Shown here piece after piece: positions 44,017-51,352 of a DNA stretch of 64,000 nt. A model generated the notes under the pieces. That model was not told where the DNA came from and did not search any database. It saw nothing but the letters and a program-made list of their open reading frames with translations. The translations under genes were made by a program, and so were the position numbers. Every line of letters starts with the position of its first letter. Positions within the stretch are counted from its first letter, which is position 1. Location: assembly GCA_900318265.1 (NCBI GenBank), contig ONKA01000015.1, positions 1 to 64,000 of the forward strand. Direction: 5' to 3'. Origin of the DNA: an uncultured Bacteroidales bacterium (GTDB taxonomy: Bacteria; Bacteroidota; Bacteroidia; Bacteroidales; F082).

Positions 44017-45537
44017 ATGGCAAATAAGAAAGAAACCGTCGAAGAGCCTTTGGAAAAACAGCTTTGGAAGGCTGCCGACAAATTACGTAAGAATATTGAT
44101 GCGGCTGAATATAAGCACGTTGTGTTGGGCCTCATCTTTTTGAGATATATTTCGGTCTCGTTTGAACAGTTGTATGACGAATTGGTAAAGCAACAGGCAG
44201 ATGGCGCCGACCCCGAGGACCGAGAGGAATATGCCGCTGAGAATGTGTTTTATGTTCCGGCTAATGCCCGATGGAGTTACCTGGTTTCAAAGGCAAAGAA
44301 TCCACAGATAGGCAAGTATATCGACGATGCTATGGATGTCATCGAGCGCGAGAACAAGTCGTTGAAAGGCGTGCTGCCCAAGGTGTTTGCCCGTCCTTAT
44401 CTCGACCCAACTTCGTTGGGCGAATTGATTGACTTGATTGGTAACTCCACTTTGCAGAACACCAGCACCAAGAGTGCCGACTTGCTCGGTCACGTCTTCG
44501 AGTATTTCCTTGGTGAGTTTGCCTTGGCCGAAGGCAAGAAGGGCGGACAATTCTACACGCCGCGCAGTGTCGTGGAACTGTTGGTCAATATGCTGGAGCC
44601 GTACAAAGGCCGTGTGCTTGACCCTTGCTGTGGTTCTGGTGGCATGTTCGTGCAGAGCGAGAAGTTCGTGAAGGAGCATCAAGGCAGGATTGAGAACATC
44701 TCAGTTTACGGGCAGGAGAGCAATCAGACCACTTGGCGTTTGTGTAAGATGAACCTTGCTATCCGTGGCATTGACGCTTCGCAGGTAAAGTGGAACACCG
44801 AAGGCTCATTCCTCAACGATGCCCACCGCGACGTGAAAGCCGACTTCGTGATGGCCAACCCTCCGTTCAACGACAGCGACTGGAGCGGAGACCAGCTGCG
44901 CAACGATGCACGCTGGCAGTACGGAGTGCCGCCTGCAGGAAACGCCAACTTCGCGTGGATTCAGCACTTTATCTATCACCTTGCCCCAAGCGGACAAGCA
45001 GGCTTTGTGCTGGCCAAAGGCTCGTTGACTTCCAAGACGGGCGGCGAGGGCGAAATCCGCAAGGCTTTAGTCGACAAAGGCTTGATTGCCTGCATTGTGA
45101 ACCTCCCTGCCAAGTTGTTCCTAAATACGCAGATTCCCGCTTGCTTGTGGTTCGTGACCCGTAACAGAACTAAGCGCCCCGGTGAAATCCTATTTATCGA
45201 TGCTCGCACCAAAGGCCATCTCATCAACCGTCGCACACGCGAACTCTCGGAAGACGATATTCAAGAGATTGCCAAAACTTATCATCTGTGGCGTGATGAA
45301 TCGGCGGAATATCAGGATATTCCCGGTTTCTGCGCCTCGGTGCCCGTGAGTCGTGTGGCCGAACTGGACTATGTGCTCACGCCTGGTCGCTATGTCGGTT
45401 TGCCTGAAGAGGAGGACGACTTCAACTTCGCCGAGCGTTTTACCGCCTTGAAAGCTGAGTTTAAGGAGCAACTGAAGGAAGAGGAACGGCTGAACAAGGT
45501 GATTTTGGAGAATTTGGGGAAGATAAAAATTGAATAA
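44017..45537 (+). CDS. hsdM: Type I restriction-modification DNA methyltransferase HsdM
   Basis: 506 residues. N-terminal HsdM helical domain (EKQLWKAADKLRKNIDAAEYKHVVLGLIFLRYIS), then an N6-adenine methyltransferase domain with DPCCGSGG (202-209, SAM-binding motif I) and NPPF (281-284, motif IV). Forms an M2S methylase, or R2M2S2 with HsdR. First gene of the locus, with its own consensus promoter. The next gene begins 3 bp after the stop. Confidence 0.95.
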   Translation: MANKKETVEEPLEKQLWKAADKLRKNIDAAEYKHVVLGLIFLRYISVSFEQLYDELVKQQADGADPEDREEYAAENVFYVPANARWSYLVSKAKNPQIGKYIDDAMDVIERENKSLKGVLPKVFARPYLDPTSLGELIDLIGNSTLQNTSTKSADLLGHVFEYFLGEFALAEGKKGGQFYTPRSVVELLVNMLEPYKGRVLDPCCGSGGMFVQSEKFVKEHQGRIENISVYGQESNQTTWRLCKMNLAIRGIDASQVKWNTEGSFLNDAHRDVKADFVMANPPFNDSDWSGDQLRNDARWQYGVPPAGNANFAWIQHFIYHLAPSGQAGFVLAKGSLTSKTGGEGEIRKALVDKGLIACIVNLPAKLFLNTQIPACLWFVTRNRTKRPGEILFIDARTKGHLINRRTRELSEDDIQEIAKTYHLWRDESAEYQDIPGFCASVPVSRVAELDYVLTPGRYVGLPEEEDDFNFAERFTALKAEFKEQLKEEERLNKVILENLGKIKIE

Positions 45538-45540
45538 GGT

Positions 45541-45831
45541 ATGAGCGAGTGGAAAGAATACACAACATTGATTATTGCGGCTGTGACACTTGTCGTGGCA
45601 ATAGCTGCTTTCATAGTGGCAAGGCGAACGCTCCATGTCACCAAGCGAGCGCATGAGTACGCAAAAGAAAGAGACAAAAAGAGTCTTCAGGACCTGATTG
45701 ATAATAAAGAGGCGCAACTGAAATCCATGCAGGGAATCATGAGGTATATGGCGAATGATGTTACGATGACACAAGAAGCCATGCTGAAAGCCGAAATAGA
45801 ACAATTGAAACAACAATTGAAGAGATTATGA
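45541..45831 (+). CDS. Small membrane-anchored coiled-coil protein between hsdM and hsdS
   Basis: 96 residues. Starts MSEWKEY, nearly identical to the HsdS start MTEWKEY (the DNA GAGTGGAAAGAATA is shared). One transmembrane helix follows (about 9-27, LIIAAVTLVVAIAAFIVA), then a charged amphipathic stretch to the end that predicts as coiled coil (LKAEIEQLKQQLKRL). The stop overlaps the hsdS ATG (ATGA), so it is coupled to hsdS. I know of no HsdM/HsdS partner of this form; possibly it captured the 5' end of an hsdS gene. Function unknown. Confidence 0.7.
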   Translation: MSEWKEYTTLIIAAVTLVVAIAAFIVARRTLHVTKRAHEYAKERDKKSLQDLIDNKEAQLKSMQGIMRYMANDVTMTQEAMLKAEIEQLKQQLKRL

Positions 45832-46991
45832 CCGAGTGGAAAGAATATAAGTTTTCTGATTTTGTTGAAATAAATCCTTCTGTGAAGATTCCAAAAGGGA
45901 TTCCTGTCTCTTTTGTGGAAATGAAAGATTTAGACAGTTCGGTCAGATATTGTGAGAGTTCGCAAAAGAAAGAGTTGGCAGGTGGAAGTCGATTCATAGA
46001 TGGTGATACTTTGTTTGCTAGAATTACGCCTTGTATGGAAAATGGGAAAATATGCCAAGTACGGAATTTGGAAAACGGTATTGGATTTGGCTCGACAGAA
46101 TTCCATGTTTTAAGAGGAAAAGAAGGTGTTTCTGACAGCGATTTTGTGTACTATTTGTCAAGATGGGATGAGGTTAGGGATCACGCAGAGCATAATATGG
46201 AAGGCAGTTCAGGAAGGCAGAGAGTGCCCAAACAAGCATTTGATAATTTGTATCTTTGTCTTCCCCCATTAAACACCCAGCGCCGCATCGCCGCCATCCT
46301 CTCTTCCCTCGACGACAAGATAGACCTTCAGCACCGCGAGAACGCCACCTTAGAGCAGATGGCCGAAACGCTCTTTAGGCAATGGTTTGTTGAGGATGCG
46401 AAGGAGGAGTGGAAGGAAGGAAAGTTGGGGGATTTAATTGATGTAAAATCAGGCTTTGCATTTAAAAGTTCCTCATTTGTAGACTTTGGTTTGTATAGAC
46501 TTATTACAATTAAAGCTGTCCAAGATGGTTTTTTGACCCTTGAAAATGCTGACTATATATCAGAAATTCCTGATAATATTAAGGATTATTGTCTCTTAAA
46601 AGAGGGAGATATACTTTTATCACTAACAGGAAATGTTGGAAGGTGTTGCCTTGTTGATAGAGAAAGATTACTGCTAAATCAGCGTGTAGCTTTGTTATGT
46701 GCTAAGGATAACAAAAATTGGGCTTTTGTGTACACGCTATTTAGAATGCAAAGTATGAAAAGTAAACTTGAGGAAATGGCAAAAGGAACGGCTCAACCAA
46801 ATTTGAGTCCGATTGAATTATCAAATATGCAGTTTGAAATTCCTCCTACAAAGCTATTAGAAGGCTTTTCAGAGGCAGCAACTCCTTTATTGAGAAAAAT
46901 ACTTTCAAATAACAAGCAAATCCAAACACTCATCCAGACAAGGGACGGGTTGCTGCCGAGACTGATGGATGGGGAGGTGAAAATACTGTAA
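45828..46991 (+). CDS. hsdS: Type I restriction-modification specificity subunit HsdS
   Basis: 387 residues with two target-recognition domains: TRD1 about 1-140, TRD2 about 190-330. Each is followed by a conserved spacer helix: LPPLNTQRRIAAILSSLDDKIDLQHREN (about 145-172) and IPPTKLLEGFSEAATPLLRKI near 340-365, ending DGLLPRLMDGEVKIL. HsdS fixes the DNA sequence recognised. The second half (from about 46,430) is notably AT-rich, as expected for exchangeable TRDs. Stop 9 bp before the next gene. Confidence 0.94.
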   Translation: MTEWKEYKFSDFVEINPSVKIPKGIPVSFVEMKDLDSSVRYCESSQKKELAGGSRFIDGDTLFARITPCMENGKICQVRNLENGIGFGSTEFHVLRGKEGVSDSDFVYYLSRWDEVRDHAEHNMEGSSGRQRVPKQAFDNLYLCLPPLNTQRRIAAILSSLDDKIDLQHRENATLEQMAETLFRQWFVEDAKEEWKEGKLGDLIDVKSGFAFKSSSFVDFGLYRLITIKAVQDGFLTLENADYISEIPDNIKDYCLLKEGDILLSLTGNVGRCCLVDRERLLLNQRVALLCAKDNKNWAFVYTLFRMQSMKSKLEEMAKGTAQPNLSPIELSNMQFEIPPTKLLEGFSEAATPLLRKILSNNKQIQTLIQTRDGLLPRLMDGEVKIL

Positions 46992-47000
46992 ATAAGAAAA

Positions 47001-47693
47001 ATGGAAGACGCGTACACATTAGAAGACTATAGACAATTGGCTGACAATATTCACTTCTTTCGTATAAAGATTAATCAAGAGAATGTTTCAATAACGTTGA
47101 GAGAGGTTTTGAACTGCTTGAGCGAATTGAGCTGGATCAGTAAATTTGATAAGCCTTATATGCAGAATTCATTCAATAAACGAGCAACAGATACTATTGA
47201 TTATATTACAACGAACATTATTAATGGAACTGAAAGTGAAGTTACGACTGATTCCGGAGAATATGTTGTTTCTGTTTTGTCAAAGAAAACAATTGTTGAC
47301 AAATTGGACTACCTAGATGTACCATTAGCAGAATTGATTAAAGAAAAGGTGGTTGGTAATCCTGGTTTTGATTTTTATAGTGAAAACAAAAATAACATTT
47401 TGCTATTTGGAGAAGCCAAGTATGTAGCAAAAGCAAATGCGTTCAATAAAGCATTAGAACAGATAGAAAAATTTTCTATTTCAGGCAAGGATCTTAATGA
47501 TATTGCTTCTATAGTCCATTTCTTTTCAGAAGAAGCCCTTGAAAACGCTAACAATGGGGACAAAGGATATATTGCGGCGTTTTCTTCAACTGAAATTGAA
47601 ACTGAAAAATTAGTGAAGCATATTCAGGATAATGAGCATTATAAGAATTTATCATCTCATAAAGAGTTGATTTGCGTAGCAGTAACGATATGA
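47001..47693 (+). CDS. Candidate HamA-like PD-(D/E)XK nuclease (Hachiman-type pair)
   Basis: 230 residues, AT-rich. A PD-(D/E)XK-type motif is visible: Asp124 in NPGFDFYS, then Glu138-x-Lys140 in ILLFGEAKYVAKANAF, with a helix (NKALEQIEKFS) after it. That is the pattern of the DUF1837/HamA nuclease, whose partner HamB is an SF2 helicase; here the next gene is an SF2 helicase joined by an ATGA overlap. N-terminal residues 1-110 are helical without a known motif. Slightly short for HamA. Alternative: another REase-helicase defence pair. Assigned from motif plus context only. Confidence 0.55.
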   Translation: MEDAYTLEDYRQLADNIHFFRIKINQENVSITLREVLNCLSELSWISKFDKPYMQNSFNKRATDTIDYITTNIINGTESEVTTDSGEYVVSVLSKKTIVDKLDYLDVPLAELIKEKVVGNPGFDFYSENKNNILLFGEAKYVAKANAFNKALEQIEKFSISGKDLNDIASIVHFFSEEALENANNGDKGYIAAFSSTEIETEKLVKHIQDNEHYKNLSSHKELICVAVTI

Positions 47694-49984
47694 AAGAGGT
47701 AATAAAGAATATTATCAATGGGAATCAAATATCTGAAATATTTGACCATGTCATAAACAACCTTTATATGAGGGGACCTGTTGACGGGACAGATATGGAG
47801 ATTCTCTCATATTTGGCATTGTATCGTCCTGATGAATTTGAGACATACAAAGACAGAGTATTAAATTATATGGGTGTGTTTTATAAAAAAGGTGTAAAAC
47901 GTAACTCATTGAAAGAAGTGATATTTGGACAATATAGAAAGTACATCTGGGACACTTATGATAAGTATTACACTCCTGTACAAGCTGATATTGTTAAAAA
48001 CATATCAAATGCCAATTGTTTCAGTTTTTCTGCTCCAACAAGTACTGGGAAATCTTTTGTGTTTAGGAATCTGATTGAGAAAGGTGTCAATGATACGGTT
48101 GTTGTTGTGCCATCAAGAGCTTTAATCAATGAATACTATTTGAGGCTTTGTGAGTTAATGCCGGATAAAAGCATCAACATTCTGACTTTTATTGATAAGA
48201 TTAATACAGCAAGAGCCAGGAGAAACATATTTGTAGTTACTCCTGAACGCTGTAGGGATTTGTTCAAGCAGAAGGAGGACTTTAATGTTGATTTGTTTTT
48301 GTTTGATGAAGCACAATTGAGTGATGAAGAATCAACTAGAGGTCTGTTTTATGATAGTATTGTTAGAAGGTGTTACAAAGCATATCCAGAAGCGAAGTTT
48401 GTATTTGCCCATCCGTTTATTAATAATCCAGAAGCCCAGTTAGTAAAGAATCATTTAGTTGATAAAGTAGCAGCGGCAAGGTTATATGAGCACAAGAATG
48501 TTGGACAAATGTATTTGTGCGTGGATGATAACAATGTTTTTTACCATTTTGGAATAGATAAAACCATAATGGGAACACGGAAAATGCAGTGCTCATTTGA
48601 CCCAGTTGAGAGATGTATAAAAGATGGTGGTTCGGTGTTGTTTTACGTTTCGAAATCAAAGATTTACAACAAAGGTTTCTTGAACGAATATGGGCGATAC
48701 ATTGATTTGTGTGAAGAGATAGACGAAGATATAATCAATTATTACATTAATGAACTGAAATCATTTACGGGAGGAGATACTATCGCTAATAAAGATCATT
48801 ATTCACAAATGATTTCCTTGTTGAAAAGGGGAATAGTTACGCATCACGGTTCCTTGCCGCTTCAGTCAAGAAGTATCATGGAGCAATATACTCGAGATGG
48901 TTTTTGCAAACTATGTTTCGCTACTTCTACACTTGAACAAGGCATCAATATGCCATTTGATATTGTTGTATTAGATAGGTTTGAGGCGAGTAAACCCTTG
49001 GAAATGAAAAATCTAATTGGGCGAGCAGGACGTTCGTCTGAAGATGTTAAATTTGACTATGGTTATGTGATCGTATCTGAATCAAACATGAGTAAGTTTA
49101 GGGAAATCCTCAAAACTCCAAACGTTCTAGATGATGTTTCTGTATTGGATAAGCACGAAGAAGAGCGTTCTGATTATTCCGATTTTAAGGATGCAATTTT
49201 AAATGATGCTTTTTCAGACCAATATAATCTTACAAATAATGATTTAGAAAAATTCTCTGTAGAAGAATCTGATGATATTATTAAGCGAATTATGGATGCT
49301 TTCTATGAAAATGGAAGACTAATTACTTTTGAAGAAATTAATAATGATAGAAGCGAGATTTATTACACTTTCGATAGATTATACAGACTCTATTTAGGAA
49401 GGGATTTGTCTGATGGAGAAGGAAATGTGCTTCACACGGCTGTTAAGATTATGCTATGGCGGATATATGGCAATACTTTCAAAAAAATATGCTGGTATAG
49501 GTATTCTTATGTGAGCCGTTCATCGGATAGAAAAGAATTGGAAAGATTTGGGAGAAAGACAGATGAATTGGAAGCAAAGTTCATTACAGGATATGATGAT
49601 CTTCCAAATAAAGGATTAAGAGCGTATAGCATTTTCGAAAAAGGAACAAAGGCAAAAGATGTCGATTATGATAGAATTGTTTATGATACGTACGACTATA
49701 TTGACAAATTAATTGGTTTTAAACTAAGTGATATATTTTATGCTGCGTTTTACTTGTATTACAAAAAAACAAATGATGAAAGAGCACTGAGTTTGGCAAA
49801 ATACGTGAAATATGGAACCGATAATGAGCGATATATTTGGATGATAAGGTATGGAATGACTTTTGAAGATATTGAGGCGTTGGATGAGCATATAGAGAGT
49901 ATCAATGAAAGAGAAATTGTGTTTAAGCAAAGCATCAATGGAGTCCCTAATGATAAGAAGCAATCAATTATTAGATATTTGTGA
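47690..49984 (+). CDS. Candidate HamB-like SF2 helicase (Hachiman-type pair)
   Basis: 764 residues from the ATG overlapping the upstream stop (a TTG six codons earlier is unlikely). SF2 motifs: Q-like PVQADIV (about 96), Walker A APTSTGKS (115-122), motif II DEAQ (206-209; DEAH/DEAD variant), and THHGSLPLQSR plus TSTLEQGINMP (about 384-422). Motif VI IGRAGR follows at 443-448. The Ski2-like arrangement with a long C-terminal helical region (about 520-764) has no other recognised domain. Strongly AT-rich. In Hachiman, HamB senses or unwinds damaged DNA and licenses the HamA nuclease; I infer the same here. Confidence 0.65.
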   Translation: MKEVIKNIINGNQISEIFDHVINNLYMRGPVDGTDMEILSYLALYRPDEFETYKDRVLNYMGVFYKKGVKRNSLKEVIFGQYRKYIWDTYDKYYTPVQADIVKNISNANCFSFSAPTSTGKSFVFRNLIEKGVNDTVVVVPSRALINEYYLRLCELMPDKSINILTFIDKINTARARRNIFVVTPERCRDLFKQKEDFNVDLFLFDEAQLSDEESTRGLFYDSIVRRCYKAYPEAKFVFAHPFINNPEAQLVKNHLVDKVAAARLYEHKNVGQMYLCVDDNNVFYHFGIDKTIMGTRKMQCSFDPVERCIKDGGSVLFYVSKSKIYNKGFLNEYGRYIDLCEEIDEDIINYYINELKSFTGGDTIANKDHYSQMISLLKRGIVTHHGSLPLQSRSIMEQYTRDGFCKLCFATSTLEQGINMPFDIVVLDRFEASKPLEMKNLIGRAGRSSEDVKFDYGYVIVSESNMSKFREILKTPNVLDDVSVLDKHEEERSDYSDFKDAILNDAFSDQYNLTNNDLEKFSVEESDDIIKRIMDAFYENGRLITFEEINNDRSEIYYTFDRLYRLYLGRDLSDGEGNVLHTAVKIMLWRIYGNTFKKICWYRYSYVSRSSDRKELERFGRKTDELEAKFITGYDDLPNKGLRAYSIFEKGTKAKDVDYDRIVYDTYDYIDKLIGFKLSDIFYAAFYLYYKKTNDERALSLAKYVKYGTDNERYIWMIRYGMTFEDIEALDEHIESINEREIVFKQSINGVPNDKKQSIIRYL

Positions 49985-50050
49985 TTATGCCCCAACTCCA
50001 CGAATCCAACACGGAACAGATGCTTCTTTACAATTGAATATGCTAAACAA

Positions 50051-50064
50051 TGGATTTGATTCCA
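50051..50064. promoter_or_regulatory. Palindromic operator-like site 1
   Basis: TGGATTTGATTCCA, a near-perfect palindrome repeated 40 bp downstream; located in the 161-bp gap before the AAA ATPase gene. Confidence 0.5.
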
Positions 50065-50086
50065 AAAAATTAAAAAATTATAGAAG

Positions 50087-50109
50087 TTTTTGGATTTAAT
50101 TCCAAAAAT
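50087..50109. promoter_or_regulatory. Palindromic operator-like site 2 (extended)
   Basis: TGGATTTAATTCCA at 50091-50104, extended by a T-tract on the left and an A-tract on the right to form a 22-23-base palindrome, ending 4 bp before the -7 element. Ideal position for autoregulation. Confidence 0.55.
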
Positions 50110-50113
50110 TCTA

Positions 50114-50121
50114 TATCTTTG
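50114..50121 (+). promoter_or_regulatory. Bacteroidota -7 element for the AAA ATPase / hsdR transcript
   Basis: TATCTTTG followed by CGGC, 24 bp before the ATG at 50146. Gives the last two genes of the island independent transcription. Confidence 0.65.
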
Positions 50122-50145
50122 CGGCAGACAAATAAGATTTGATAG

Positions 50146-51348
50146 ATGAGACTTATTCAACGAGAATTGTACATGGCGAGGCTAAGGGCGCTGCGCGATA
50201 AGGCCATCATAAAGGTGATTACCGGGGTGCGGCGTTGTGGCAAAAGTACGCTGATGCAACTTTTCCAAGAGGAGCTGCTGCAATCAGGCGTAAGCGAAAA
50301 GCAAATCATCAGTATCAATTTCGAGGATTACGATTTCGTGGAACTTCGGAATGCAAAAGCCTTGTATCAGTATGTGGTCGCCCGTCTCGTTGAAGGCGCG
50401 CCCAATTACGTTTTCCTTGATGAGATCCAGCATGTGGACAACTATGCCGATGTGGTGGACGCGCTCTTTGTGAAAGAGAATGTCGATTTGTATATCACGG
50501 GATCAAATGCCTATCTGCTCTCAAGTGAGATCGCCACGCTGCTCTCTGGCAGGTATGTGGAACTACAGCTTCTGCCGCTTTCTTTCAAAGAATATGTCAA
50601 TGCAACGGGCAACACCAATGACCTGGAAAGAAAATACGCTGACTATATCACGTTCTCGTCTTTCCCTTACGCTATGGCGTTTGATAGAGAGGTGCAGATG
50701 ACCAACGATTACCTGAGAGGCATTTACAGCACCATCGTGCTTAAGGATGTGATGCACCGCCATAGCATCGGCGACGCGATGATGCTCGAAAATGTGATGG
50801 CGTTCATGGCCGACAATATTGGAAATACCTTGTCCGTCAAGAAAATTGCTGACACTTTGACTTCATCGGGGAGGAAGGTGGATGTGAAAACCATCGAGAA
50901 ATATCTGTCGGCACTCTGCCAGAGCTTCATCCTTTATCCTGCTAAAAGATACAACATTAAAGGCCGACAGTTGCTAAAGACAATGGAGAAGTACTATTTG
51001 GTGGATGTGGCGCTGCGTAACACGCTGTTGGGAAGCGCGAATGCAGATTTCGGACGCATATTGGAGAATGTGGTGTATCTGGAATTATTGCGACGTTACC
51101 CTAACGTGTATATCGGAAAGACGGATGCGTTTGAGATCGATTTCGTGGCCGTAAACATGCAGGAGGTGGCCTATTATCAGGTGGCGGCAACGGTTCGTGA
51201 CGAGGCGACGCTTGAGCGGGAATTACATCCACTCAAAATGGTGAAGGATAATTACCCGAAGACCGTTCTGAGTTTGGATGTGGCTCCAGTTGCCTATCAT
51301 AATGGCATCAAGATACAAAATGTGTTAGACTGGTTATTAGAACAATAA
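50146..51348 (+). CDS. AAA ATPase with DUF4143-type C-terminal domain
   Basis: 400 residues. Walker A GVRRCGKS (27-34), Walker B FLDEIQ (90-94), TGSNAYLLSSEIATLLSGRY (sensor region), then the C-terminal half (about 200-400) with a winged-helix-like segment and IGKTDAFEIDFVAVN, a PD-(D/E)XK-like or DUF4143 motif. These ATPases are abundant and variable in Bacteroidota and other gut bacteria; their function is unclear. Here it lies directly before hsdR (4 bp gap) and carries its own promoter with two palindromes, as if it had been inserted as a self-regulated cassette. GC content returns to normal here, unlike the preceding pair. Confidence 0.8.
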   Translation: MRLIQRELYMARLRALRDKAIIKVITGVRRCGKSTLMQLFQEELLQSGVSEKQIISINFEDYDFVELRNAKALYQYVVARLVEGAPNYVFLDEIQHVDNYADVVDALFVKENVDLYITGSNAYLLSSEIATLLSGRYVELQLLPLSFKEYVNATGNTNDLERKYADYITFSSFPYAMAFDREVQMTNDYLRGIYSTIVLKDVMHRHSIGDAMMLENVMAFMADNIGNTLSVKKIADTLTSSGRKVDVKTIEKYLSALCQSFILYPAKRYNIKGRQLLKTMEKYYLVDVALRNTLLGSANADFGRILENVVYLELLRRYPNVYIGKTDAFEIDFVAVNMQEVAYYQVAATVRDEATLERELHPLKMVKDNYPKTVLSLDVAPVAYHNGIKIQNVLDWLLEQ

Positions 51349-51352
51349 GGCT

